NCBI GenBank assembly: GCA_016712505.1
Contig: JADJQY010000001.1
Location: forward strand, 620,001-684,000
Source of the DNA: Candidatus Eiseniibacteriota bacterium
GTDB lineage: Bacteria; Eisenbacteria; RBG-16-71-46; CAIMUX01
DNA length: 64,000 bases
Direction of reading: 5' to 3'
Made by a program: the position numbers and the translations under genes. The notes below the pieces were generated by a model, which worked only from the letters and a program-made list of their open reading frames with translations, had not been told where the DNA came from and did no database searches. Shown piece by piece: positions 8,705 to 17,357 of the stretch (position 1 is the stretch's first letter; each line of letters begins with the position of its first letter).

Positions 8705-11700
8705 TCACCGGAGCAGGACGACCTTCCGGCTCGCCGATCCGGCCCGGCTTCCGAGCTGCAGGAAGTACACCCCGGACGGAAAGCGATGCGGATCGAGGCG
8801 GAAGGCGCGTATGGGGGTCGGGATCGGGCCGTCGTACAACTCCGACACGCGGCGGCCGGCGGCGTCGTGAAGAGCGAGGCGCACGCGAGTGCCGATAGGT
8901 GCCTGGAAGACGATGTCGGTCGGCTGGGCGATGGGATTCGCGATCGCGCGCGCAAAGCGGACCGGACCGGTTCCGGGGAAGCCGTCCGGGTAGCCGGGTT
9001 GTCCGGCAACCAGCCCGGGATAGAGATGGTCGCGCGGCACGATGGCCAACGGCACGCTGGGGCTCTCCCAGTAGAGGCGAGCCATGGCTCCGCCGCCGTT
9101 CTCATAGAACTCCATCCGGAGGAGATGACGCTGGCCGGAGATGAGCGGGATCGTGGCGGTGTACTCGGTCGGAGGTTGATCGACCCAGGCATCGACCAGA
9201 AGCTGATCGTCGATCCAGAGACGAACGCCATCGTCCGCCACGACGTGGAAGGTGTACGGCTCGCTGAAGTCTGCCTGCACGAAGCCGGACCAGCGCGCCG
9301 ACCAGGTGTCGTTCCCGATCAGCGGATCGGGTGAACCACCGCCCCAGTCGAAGTCGATCGTGGGGTCGATCCGCTCGACGCTCGTCCCGGTGAAGTTGAG
9401 GTTGCTCCAGTAGCGAGCCTGCACGCCGATCGGTTGATCGCCAACCGCGATGTAGCCGTTCTTCTGCTTCACCGCGACACCGGAGGGACCGGCTACCTCG
9501 AGGCGCACGTCGTACAGTCCGGGCGCGGCGTAGACATGCTGCGGACTGGGGAGGCTGCTCGTCTCGCCGTCCCCGAAGCTCCACGACCAGGAAGTCGCGC
9601 CGGGCACGTTGGAGAGGTCGGTGAACTGCACGTAATGGGGGGGATACCCAAAGGCCAGGTCGGCGGAGAAGTCGGCCGTTCCGACAAACTTCACCCGGAG
9701 AATGTTCGCCCCCGCGTCGACCGGTGAGGTGAACCCCGCGTCTTTGTAGAGGTCGCTGAAGTAGAGGCCATCAGGTCCGGCGGCGAGGCCGACGGCCGTG
9801 GCCTTGCCGGTCCCGACGTACTCCACGAGCGGAGTGGGGCCGCTGAGCAGTCCGCCGGTACCGCTGAGCACGAACTCCACGATCCGCTTTCCCTGCGCCT
9901 GGGGTCCGTCGGCCCAGGTCGGTCCGGACTCGGTGACGAAGGCGTGGTCGAACTTGTCGGCCGGAAATCCGCTCCCCCCGAACTGGCCCGACTCGATGAA
10001 GGCGAGATTCACCGGAGCGTGCGGCACGACCCAGTTGTAGATCGCGTTGGTGGTCATGCTCCCGCTGGAGCAGTTCCAGCCATAGTTGGCACCGCGGGTG
10101 ACCTTGGCGAAGCGGTCATTCACATCGGGGCCGTTCTCGACCTCGTAGTGTGCACCGTCCGAGGCGCGCCAGGCTCCCCCGAACGGATTGCGGAAGCCGT
10201 AGGCGAAGATGTAGTCGGTGGCCGTGATCCCGTTCCCGGCGTTGAAGAAGGGGTTGTCGGTCGGCGCGGTGCCATCCCGATTGAGCCGGAGCACCTTCCC
10301 TCGGAAGGAGTTCAGGTCGAGCGCCCGGCCGCAGTCGAATCCGTCCCCCATGTGGACGTAGAGCTTCCCGTCCGGACCGATCGAGACGTGCGAGATCTGG
10401 TGCGACTGGCCCTGGCTCTCGCCGAACATGTCGAGTACCGTCGACTGGGAGGAGGCGGTCCGGCCGCCGTCGACACTCTGCAGTCGGATTACGCGCGGAT
10501 AGTGCGCGCCGCCCGGTGGAGCGGAGTCGTAGAGCAGGGTAGCGAATAGATCGCCGTTGAGTGGATCGACGCAGATGCCGGTCAGACCTTGCTCTCCCGA
10601 TCCGGGGAACGCGCCGCCGGGGTCGAAGTTGAGCAGGTTCGTGGCATAGTCCGCGACGGTGCCATCACGCAGCACTACCTTGATCGTGCCGTACAACTCC
10701 GACACGTAGTAGAGAGGCGCGTCGGGCGCGGGAGCCGGGCTCGGCACGAAGGCGATGTTGACCGGAAGCTGGAATCCGGTCGCGACCACCTCGACCTTGT
10801 ATCCTGGTTGCAGCGCCAGCCAGGGGACGGGTGGCCCGGCGGCGAGGAGGGAGAAATCCGGCTCCGTCTGTCCCGACGACCCGTAGTAGCTCGCTCCGGT
10901 CGACGAGATCCAGAGATGCAGGGTCTCGCCGCCGCCGAGATTCATCTGCGGGAGGTAGAGGGAGCGATCGGTACCGGTGTCGTCGGTGAAGTCGAGACGC
11001 GATGCGGGCAACAGCAGCGTCGAGGAGCCTCCGGTCATCCGGACGCGGACGGGGATGTGCTCGGCGATCGGCGAGGGATTGACCACCAGATTGCCCGATC
11101 CGGCCTGACCACGGAGTTCGAGCAGCAGATCACCCCCCGGGGACTCCACGAAGATAGAGCCGGGCACCGCTCCGTCTGGGAGTTCGAGCGGCTGGTCGCC
11201 CTCGTCGATCCAGGAGGGCGTCGGCGCGGCCACGACATCGTCGAGCAACAACGGAAACGTCTCGCTCGCCGGTCCGGTCTGGAAGCTCCGCGTGGCGTCC
11301 GCGCTGTAGTCGCCGTTCTGATCGCGATGCCGCACTCTCAGCTCATACTGCGTGCTGAAGAAGAGTGAGGTACGTCCGGCGTGGGAACCTTCGAAGATTC
11401 CGTCGCCCAGGTGGGTGTGCAGCCGTTCGACGCCGCCGATACAGATCGTAGCCCAGACGCGGGCGCTCGGAGAGGTGGTCCAGATCTCCCAGTCGGTGCA
11501 CTGATGCGAATCACCGGGGTCGGGATCGGAGAAGGCGCCGGTCTCCATGTGCACATCCGACGCATTCACCTGCTGGCCGTCGACCGCCGGCTCGGTGATG
11601 AGCGGCGTGTCGGGCGGGGCGGCGACCGCGCCGGTTACCAGAAGCACCACGGCAAGAGTGATGGTCCAGGTCGGAAGCGCGCGGGTGCGCGCCGTAAGGG

Positions 11701-11710
11701 AGAACGACAT
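8705..11710 (-). CDS. secreted PQQ-type glucose/sorbosone dehydrogenase-like protein with PKD, PA14 and sorting domains
   Basis: 1001 aa. Signal peptide at residues 1-30. Residues about 30-290 form a beta-rich N-terminal part. Residues about 300-660 form a six-bladed propeller of the soluble quinoprotein sugar-dehydrogenase family, with the family phrases LPVNIAFVPSP, GEQGLTGICVDP, HVSIGPDGKLYVHMGDGFD and FAYGFRNPFGGAW. A PKD domain follows (SWSWSFGDGETSSLPSPQHVY), then a PA14 carbohydrate-binding domain (FHVVADDGVRLWIDDQLLVD). The C-terminal ~95 residues are an FlgD-like sorting module ending SGVYFLQLG. Likely a surface enzyme or sugar-binding protein; PQQ use is inferred from family only. 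Confidence 0.85.
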   Translation of the reverse strand: MSFSLTARTRALPTWTITLAVVLLVTGAVAAPPDTPLITEPAVDGQQVNASDVHMETGAFSDPDPGDSHQCTDWEIWTTSPSARVWATICIGGVERLHTHLGDGIFEGSHAGRTSLFFSTQYELRVRHRDQNGDYSADATRSFQTGPASETFPLLLDDVVAAPTPSWIDEGDQPLELPDGAVPGSIFVESPGGDLLLELRGQAGSGNLVVNPSPIAEHIPVRVRMTGGSSTLLLPASRLDFTDDTGTDRSLYLPQMNLGGGETLHLWISSTGASYYGSSGQTEPDFSLLAAGPPVPWLALQPGYKVEVVATGFQLPVNIAFVPSPAPAPDAPLYYVSELYGTIKVVLRDGTVADYATNLLNFDPGGAFPGSGEQGLTGICVDPLNGDLFATLLYDSAPPGGAHYPRVIRLQSVDGGRTASSQSTVLDMFGESQGQSHQISHVSIGPDGKLYVHMGDGFDCGRALDLNSFRGKVLRLNRDGTAPTDNPFFNAGNGITATDYIFAYGFRNPFGGAWRASDGAHYEVENGPDVNDRFAKVTRGANYGWNCSSGSMTTNAIYNWVVPHAPVNLAFIESGQFGGSGFPADKFDHAFVTESGPTWADGPQAQGKRIVEFVLSGTGGLLSGPTPLVEYVGTGKATAVGLAAGPDGLYFSDLYKDAGFTSPVDAGANILRVKFVGTADFSADLAFGYPPHYVQFTDLSNVPGATSWSWSFGDGETSSLPSPQHVYAAPGLYDVRLEVAGPSGVAVKQKNGYIAVGDQPIGVQARYWSNLNFTGTSVERIDPTIDFDWGGGSPDPLIGNDTWSARWSGFVQADFSEPYTFHVVADDGVRLWIDDQLLVDAWVDQPPTEYTATIPLISGQRHLLRMEFYENGGGAMARLYWESPSVPLAIVPRDHLYPGLVAGQPGYPDGFPGTGPVRFARAIANPIAQPTDIVFQAPIGTRVRLALHDAAGRRVSELYDGPIPTPIRAFRLDPHRFPSGVYFLQLGSRAGSASRKVVLLR

Positions 11711-11754
11711 GCGAGCTCCGATGCTAGGGTTCCACGGGTGAAGGGCCGCAGAAC

Positions 11755-11763
11755 AGTATAGCA
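11755..11763 (-). promoter_or_regulatory. extended -10 promoter element for the propeller protein gene
   Basis: Read on the minus strand: TGCTATACT, an extended -10 (TGn plus TATACT), about 45 bases before the start codon at 11710. No strong -35 is visible. Confidence 0.45.
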
Positions 11764-11771
11764 GGGAGGGT

Positions 11772-11789
11772 CCGGTCGACGTCGACCGG
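11772..11789. repeat. 18-bp perfect palindrome
   Basis: CCGGTCGACGTCGACCGG. It lies 23 nt beyond the stop of the L,D-transpeptidase gene and at the -35 position of the propeller gene's promoter. It could be a terminator stem (no U-tract) or an operator. Confidence 0.45.
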
Positions 11790-11812
11790 TTCGTTCGTGC
11801 CGGCCGCCCGGG

Positions 11813-13543
11813 CTACGGGAGGTACGGCTCCCCGGCCCGGAGCGCGCGGTCGAGCGTCTCGTCCTGGCCGTAGATGTCATCGAAGAACTGCACCCGGCCG
11901 TCCGGGCTGACGATGGCCGTGGCGTAGAAGATCACGACCGGGAGCGGGGCCGAGAGATTCGCGCGGGTCTCACTCGTTCCGTCCATCGCCTTCTGGATCG
12001 CGTCCGCGGTCCAGGTCGGTTGGTCCTTCAGCACGAAGGCGGCGAGTTTGGGAGGATCCTGAACCCGGACGCAGCCATGGGAGAAGTCACGACGGGCGCG
12101 GGCGAAAAGGGCGCGTGACGGAGTGCCGTGCAGGTAGACGTTCTGGTCGTTGGGGAAGATGAACTTGGCCAGACCGAGCGAGTTCTTCGGTCCCGGACGC
12201 TGGCGGATCCGCACCTCGCCGCTGGCGATCTTGCTGTAGACCTCCCCGGAGAGAGAGACGGTCGTGCCCCCTTTCGCGCTCACCAACTCCATGTCCTCCT
12301 TGTCGAGATAGCCTGAGTTCGCGCGCAGCTTGGGCAAGATCTCATCCCGAGCGATCTTGTACGGCACGTTCCAGTAGGGCCGGAAGATCACGTAGCGCAT
12401 CTCTTCGAGGAAGATCGGCGTCTGCTTGTCGAGCGATTTGCCGACGATCACGTTCATCTCGAGCGATGGGGTTGCGCTGAGCGAGTCGAAGGCCCAGAGC
12501 GTGAAGGCGGGGATGTTCACGATCACGAACGGGCGCCCCTGGCGAGGCTCGGGCAACCAGCGGAGACGCTCGAGCGAGAGCTCGATCTGGCGTAGTCGCT
12601 TGCTCATCGGCACGGCCAGGGTTGCCCAGGTGCCCTTGCCGACGATGCCATCGGGTTCGAGGCCGTGGCGGGACTGGAAGCGTTTCATCGCGGCGACCAG
12701 GGTGGAATCGTAAAGCGTGCTGTCGGCGGGGCCGGCCTCACTGTCCGCGGCTCCGGCAGAGCCGGGCTCGGAGGATTCGGTGGCCGGGAGGTCCCCCAGT
12801 GCCGATAGCAGGCGTCGGACCTTGGGCAGCGCGGAGGAGCGCCCCCCCGGTTCGAGCTTGGCGGCGCCGGGCTTCAAGGTGAGGTCGGTGCGGGCCGCGA
12901 GCCGACTGTAGACCGGGAGCGCCCCGAGGAGGGCATCGTACTGGGGAAAGCTCGGCTCGACCTGCGCAGGGACCCGCGCCGCGATCGATCCTTCATTCAC
13001 CATCGACCGGATGAGCTCAGGAAGGACGTACTTCTTGGGCTCGACATCGATGCCATAACTCAGGGTGCGCGGGTTGATTCGGCCGATATGCAGGTCGGAG
13101 ATGTAGCGCATGAGAAGAAGGCTGAGCGCCGCATCGAAGCGAGCGAGCTCGACCGGCGAGAGTCTTTCCTTGCGCTCGATCCTCTCGGCGCGATCGCGCA
13201 ACCAGATGACGTCGTAGTCCGACGAGGGGAGGCCGCGGGTCTCTGCTCCCTTGAGCACCTCGATCACGGTCTTCACCTCGGGCTTCGGCCGGCCGTCGAC
13301 GCTCATCCAGAATGGAAGGTAATCGATCGGACGGTAGATCCCCTCCATCTCGTCCTGATACCAGGGGAACTCCGGCCAGGTGAGATCCGGGTGCCGCGTG
13401 CCGGCGATCAGAGTGCGCAATTCGGTCGCGATCTCCTCGGTCGGCGCGGCCTGGGCCGATGACACCAGGAGGAGCAGCGCCAGTCCGGCGAAGCGCAGAA
13501 AGGTGAGCGGCGTCGAGCTGGGCAGTGGCATCAGGCGGGACAT
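11813..13543 (-). CDS. ycbB: YcbB-type L,D-transpeptidase
   Basis: 576 aa with an N-terminal signal peptide (FAGLALLLLVSSAQAAP). Domain order fits LdtD/YcbB: an N-terminal helical region, a peptidoglycan-binding helix bundle (MKRFQSRHGLEPDGIVGKGT), a scaffold segment (LRQIELSLERLRWLPE), then the YkuD catalytic domain. The active-site run YLHGTPSRALFARARRDFSH continues GCVRV and carries the conserved His and catalytic Cys in SHGCVR. It forms 3-3 (mDap-mDap) cross-links or attaches proteins to peptidoglycan in the periplasm. It is the last gene of a minus-strand run behind four membrane-protein genes, 100 nt after the nearest one, so co-transcription is likely but not proved. Confidence 0.9.
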   Translation of the reverse strand: MSRLMPLPSSTPLTFLRFAGLALLLLVSSAQAAPTEEIATELRTLIAGTRHPDLTWPEFPWYQDEMEGIYRPIDYLPFWMSVDGRPKPEVKTVIEVLKGAETRGLPSSDYDVIWLRDRAERIERKERLSPVELARFDAALSLLLMRYISDLHIGRINPRTLSYGIDVEPKKYVLPELIRSMVNEGSIAARVPAQVEPSFPQYDALLGALPVYSRLAARTDLTLKPGAAKLEPGGRSSALPKVRRLLSALGDLPATESSEPGSAGAADSEAGPADSTLYDSTLVAAMKRFQSRHGLEPDGIVGKGTWATLAVPMSKRLRQIELSLERLRWLPEPRQGRPFVIVNIPAFTLWAFDSLSATPSLEMNVIVGKSLDKQTPIFLEEMRYVIFRPYWNVPYKIARDEILPKLRANSGYLDKEDMELVSAKGGTTVSLSGEVYSKIASGEVRIRQRPGPKNSLGLAKFIFPNDQNVYLHGTPSRALFARARRDFSHGCVRVQDPPKLAAFVLKDQPTWTADAIQKAMDGTSETRANLSAPLPVVIFYATAIVSPDGRVQFFDDIYGQDETLDRALRAGEPYLP

Positions 13544-13643
13544 CAGTGCGCGGTCTCCTGTCAGGGGATCAGATGGAATCGGGCAGATGCAGCGACGCCG
13601 GGAGTCCCGGCGTCGCGACTGACGATCGTATGGCGGGGCCGGC

Positions 13644-14279
13644 TCAGAACAGCTTGCCCCAGAGGTTCAGGAAGTAGCCCTTGAGGAAGATGACGCGGTT
13701 GACCAACAGCGCGACTCGCCCCATCACGGTCAGGGCGAACCCCGCGCCGAACCCGATCATCAGGGTGTAGATCCCGACCTTTGACATGCCGCCGAGAACG
13801 CCGGTGTGCGCCTTCGAGAAGAAGAAGTAGACCAGCGAGCAGATCAGCCCGACCAGGACGAGGAGTTGCACCACGCCGGCACCCGAAGCCTCGATCGGTC
13901 GGATCGAGCCCTCGGCTTGAAGGAAGATTGACGTCTTGAAGGCCAGCGGAATGAAGAGCCCGGTCGAGATCCCGATGTAGAAGGCCATGGCGAAGCGGCT
14001 CACCCAGGCGAACTTGGGGAAGAGTCGGAGCCACATGGTAAGGCCCATCATGGTCGGGATCAGGTAGACGAGCTGTCCCTCGCTGAAGATCGGGGTGAGC
14101 ACCTTGTCGGTGAAGCTGGTGTGATAGAGCAGCATCGTCCAGTAGCCGGTCGAGATGCCGACCCAGAGCCGCTCCGCGAACTTGTAGACGGGGTTGTCCC
14201 CTACCAGAAAGGAGAAGATGGCGAGCGTCATGAACGCCGCCACGGTCTGCCAGCCGAGTTGAGTCCAGGTCGGTTCCAT
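13644..14279 (-). CDS. multi-spanning membrane protein of the DUF6754 cluster
   Basis: 211 aa, no family recognised. About six to seven hydrophobic segments are visible (for example QTVAAFMTLAIFSFLVG, LVYLIPTMMGLTMWL, MAFYIGISTGLFIPLAF, VVQLLVLVGLICSLVYFFF and the C-terminal GFALTVMGRVALLVNRVIFL). It ends in a short aromatic tail (GYFLNLWGKLF). It is the fourth of four adjacent minus-strand membrane genes, with a gap of 10 nt to the one before it. Probably a subunit of a membrane complex with its neighbours. The function is unknown. Confidence 0.8.
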   Translation of the reverse strand: MEPTWTQLGWQTVAAFMTLAIFSFLVGDNPVYKFAERLWVGISTGYWTMLLYHTSFTDKVLTPIFSEGQLVYLIPTMMGLTMWLRLFPKFAWVSRFAMAFYIGISTGLFIPLAFKTSIFLQAEGSIRPIEASGAGVVQLLVLVGLICSLVYFFFSKAHTGVLGGMSKVGIYTLMIGFGAGFALTVMGRVALLVNRVIFLKGYFLNLWGKLF

Positions 14280-14289
14280 GCGCCGCTCC

Positions 14290-15133
14290 TTAGCGTCCGG
14301 CCGCGCGTGCGCGCCGCTGCGCCACGTACCCGATGTTCGAAAGAACCATGAAGATCAGGATCACGACATGGGCCGCGACCTGGTAGGGCATCCCCTCCGA
14401 GCCGGCGCCCAGCTTGCCCAGGAGCTGCTCGTACTCGGCCGCCCCCTTCACCCCGGGCAGAAGCCCGAAGATCTGGCCGGACTGGAGGTAGGGGTAGTAG
14501 TCGGAGGCCATCACTCCGGTCACGCCGAGGGCCAGGGGGAAGTTGTACTTCGCCTGCCCGTACTGGATCCAGAAGTCGGCCACGTTTCCGGCCCCGAGCG
14601 CGACCACGCCCTTCATCTGGGCGAAGTTGTGCACGTCGCGCATCGGTGGGATCTCATCCAGCTTCGTTCCGTAGTAGTCGGTCGGGAACGGCACCCGGAA
14701 GTCGGTTCCCATGGCCAGGATGGTGATGGCAGGGTATGGCTTGTAGCCGAGGAAGACGTAGTCGACGTTCTTCCGCTTCCCTTTCGCCTGGGCGACGCTG
14801 GTGATGATGTCGTCCACCATGGCCGGCCCGAACTGCGAAAGGGTGCTCACATAGACGGTCGCCCCCCTTGTCGAAGGCCTGGGCGATCACCGCCTCGGCC
14901 ATCGGCTGCAGCTCCGCGGCGGTCGACGGATCGAAGTCGAGCGCGACCAGCACCCGGTCCCCCGGCTTCAGGCTCTCCACGAACTCGAAGATGCCGCGCA
15001 CTTCCTTCGAGATCGCGGTGGTGGCCCGGATGGGGAAGATGATTGGTAGGAGCACGGCGATCGCCAGCACCAGGTAGATGACCCGGCGATCGACCGAGAC
15101 CAGGAGGTCATACCACTTCTTGTTGCCGCTCAT
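14290..15133 (-). CDS. membrane protein with globular alpha/beta domain, interrupted by a 1-nt frameshift
   Basis: The protein is split over two frames. The N-terminal part starts at 15133 with one TM helix (VIYLVLAIAVLLPIIFPI), followed by an alpha/beta domain opening GDRVLVALDFDPSTAAELQP. The C-terminal part continues as VSTLSQFGPAMVDDI, then NVDYVFLGYKPYPAI, LKGAAEYE-like text (GVKGAAEYEQLLGK) and a final TM helix. Removing one C from the run of six at 14862-14867 restores a single ~280-aa frame reading FDKGATVYVSTLSQ. The restored product has one TM at each end and a soluble middle domain. Second-to-last of the four-gene membrane cluster; 3-nt gap to the previous gene. Indel error, recent mutation or slippage cannot be separated here. 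Confidence 0.8.
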
Positions 15134-15136
15134 GGC

Positions 15137-15763
15137 TCAGTCCCGTCCCAGGTACGACCGCTCGATGCCGAGCAGGATCTTGATCGAGTAGGCGATACCG
15201 CCAAGGGCGACGCCGATGATGATCGCGCGCTTGGCCGCCAGGTTGGGTACGCCGAGGATCCAACGAACCGCCTCTCCGTTCACCTCGCTCAGCACGCCGG
15301 GGAGGGGAACGATCCGCAGCATCACGATGAAGGCGGTCACCAGCAGCACGCCGGCCAGGATGGTACGCACCCGGAAGGCGCGATAGGCGGCGCTGGCGAT
15401 GTAGAAGGCGAGCATGGCGAAGAGGGATGACTGGGCGGGATTGAGTGCGTTCTGGAAGAGCATCCGGTTGAGGCCGTGGCCGTCGTTGAACCACTCTCGC
15501 TTCAACCCGGAGATCACCATCACGGCAAACCCGGCCAGGGTGACCAGGGCATAGAACCGCTCGTTCGGCTCCCGCCGCGCCTTCATCACCGTGGCGTTGA
15601 GCAGGGAGAAGATGCCGATCGGCAGGGAGAGGATCCCGATCACGATGACGAAGTCGTTCGCGTAGGTGAAGAGATCTTCGGAAGCCTGATGGGGGATGAA
15701 GTACTGCAGCACCATCAGAATGCCGCTCAAGAAAACGATGAAGATCGGAAGCTGTTTTCTCAT
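15137..15763 (-). CDS. multi-spanning membrane protein of the DUF6754 cluster
   Basis: 208 aa, unknown family. It starts MRKQLPIFIVFLSGILMVLQ, so the first TM is at the extreme N-terminus. Four to five further hydrophobic segments follow (FVIVIGILSLPIGIFSLLNA, FYALVTLAGFAVMVISG, LFAMLAFYIASAAY, TILAGVLLVTAFIVMLRIV and AIIIGVALGGIAYSIKILLG). A conserved-looking loop (GHGLNRMLFQNALNPAQSSLF) lies between TM3 and TM4. It sits between the DUF6754 gene (7-nt gap) and the frameshifted gene (3-nt gap), so the genes are surely one transcription unit. Confidence 0.8.
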   Translation of the reverse strand: MRKQLPIFIVFLSGILMVLQYFIPHQASEDLFTYANDFVIVIGILSLPIGIFSLLNATVMKARREPNERFYALVTLAGFAVMVISGLKREWFNDGHGLNRMLFQNALNPAQSSLFAMLAFYIASAAYRAFRVRTILAGVLLVTAFIVMLRIVPLPGVLSEVNGEAVRWILGVPNLAAKRAIIIGVALGGIAYSIKILLGIERSYLGRD

Positions 15764-15770
15764 GTATGCC

Positions 15771-17132
15771 TCAGACCGTCTTGACCCATTGGTAGAAGAC
15801 GTCCGAACCGAAGGTCCAGGCGATCACACCAAGGAGGATGAAGACGAGTATTACGATCTTGGCCCAGTCCTGCGCCTTGAGCGGCCCCATCAGGACCGGC
15901 TCCTGCGACAGGTAAGCGGACGCCGCGTACAGCTCTTCGCCGATCAGCGTGTAGTCGGTGGCCGCGACGAAGAACGGAATCTGGGACACCTGGTCGGTGC
16001 CGGAGATCTGGATCGAGCCGGTCATGCTGCCGGCTTCGGCCAGCAGCAGGCTCTCGGCGTGGAAGACCCCCATGTAGAAGTTCGTCGCGGTGCGCTCGCG
16101 AAGCATCAGGCCGTTGACCGCCGCCACATAGGGGAACTGCATGGCCGAGATGTAGTAGACGCTCTCCGGTCGGTAGACGTCCGGGCGTCCGGCCTGGAGG
16201 TAGGCCTCCTTCACCGTTTCCTGGGCCATCGCCATCATGACCGGGTCGTTCACCGGAACGAGCAGCGGCGTCTGGTACTCCGCGGTCTTCTTCGCCACGC
16301 GGGCCAGGATGGTGTACCCGGCGATGGTGGCGATGTCACCGGCAGTTCCGGTGCCGAGCACGAAGAGGATCGGGCGACCCATCTCGGTTGCTCGACCGAT
16401 TGCCTCATCGACCGCGTTGATCCCGGGAAGCGGCCGGATGTAAAGCGGCCGACCCGACTTTGACTGCTGGATGAACCAGACGACCGCCAGGCCGAAGAGC
16501 AGGGTCGCGATCAGGATGTTCACCTTGCCGGTGTGAAACCAGTTTCCGCGCGGGGTGCCGGTGGCGGGGGAACTCCATTCGGAGATTCCGTCGTCGATCG
16601 TCGCGGCGCGCACCACCACGGTGGCGGGTGCTCCGGTCGCGAGGAATGCCGGGTTCGCGGCTCCCTCTTGGGACTCTGCGTCCGCCAGGTAGGTGAAGGT
16701 GGTCGTGCCGCGCGGGACGCTCCCGACCTTGACGTAGCTCGATGGATCGGCGCCGGTGCTCGGTACGCGATAGACGTCGTAGGTGGTGATCAGCGCATCA
16801 TCAGCTGAAAGGGACCACGTGACCCGGAGCGCGTGGCCGTTGTCGTTCGGCTCATCGACGGCCGTGACCGAACCAGGTGTGGCGAAGCGGATCGGGGGTG
16901 GAGCAACCGGCGCGGCTCCGATCTGGGTCGTGTCCACTCGTGCTTCACCCGTCGCGGTTGCAGCGTCCTCGGCGAGCGCAAGCCGGCCGCCGGCAGTTGC
17001 GAGGGCGAGAACCAGAGCGGTTCGCTGGAGCACTCGGAGCGGGCGAACGGTGAGCCAAGTGGCGGTGCCGGGAGCGGCAGCGGGATTGTCCATCGAGCGG
17101 ACCGGGACTGGTGATTCAGGCTCTGATCTCAT
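15771..17132 (-). CDS. fibronectin-III/DUF6754-like membrane protein
   Basis: 453 aa. The start has AGGAAGG 6 nt upstream. Residues ~33-54 form a signal or anchor segment. An FN3-like domain follows at about 85-195 (HALRVTWSLSADDALITTYD, then YDVYRVPSTG). A TM helix (VNILIATLLFGLAVVWFIQQ) follows at about 200-220. Residues about 225-425 match my memory of DUF6754: NAVDEAIGRATEMGRPILFV, DIATIAGYTILARVA, YMGVFHAESLLLAEAG, QISGTDQVSQIPFFVAATDY, LIGEELYAASAYLS. A C-terminal TM ends the protein. The family has no known function. First gene of the minus-strand run of four membrane proteins plus the L,D-transpeptidase. Confidence 0.8.
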   Translation of the reverse strand: MRSEPESPVPVRSMDNPAAAPGTATWLTVRPLRVLQRTALVLALATAGGRLALAEDAATATGEARVDTTQIGAAPVAPPPIRFATPGSVTAVDEPNDNGHALRVTWSLSADDALITTYDVYRVPSTGADPSSYVKVGSVPRGTTTFTYLADAESQEGAANPAFLATGAPATVVVRAATIDDGISEWSSPATGTPRGNWFHTGKVNILIATLLFGLAVVWFIQQSKSGRPLYIRPLPGINAVDEAIGRATEMGRPILFVLGTGTAGDIATIAGYTILARVAKKTAEYQTPLLVPVNDPVMMAMAQETVKEAYLQAGRPDVYRPESVYYISAMQFPYVAAVNGLMLRERTATNFYMGVFHAESLLLAEAGSMTGSIQISGTDQVSQIPFFVAATDYTLIGEELYAASAYLSQEPVLMGPLKAQDWAKIVILVFILLGVIAWTFGSDVFYQWVKTV

Positions 17133-17357
17133 GCGAAACCTTCCTGCCGGAGTCTTCGCGTGCGCGCCTCGATTGGAGGTGCGCGGGCGTTTGAGCCCCT
17201 CGAGCTCGATCCTGCGTCACGGCATTCGTCGCGGCGTAGCGTGCTCAAGGCGCGGGGATCTTGTCCGCCGCGCCGCGGACTGGCAAGCGATTTCCTGAGA
17301 AGAAGCGGCTCGTTCGCGGGCAACCGGCTGTCGCGACCGGTCGCGCCCCCGTTCGCC

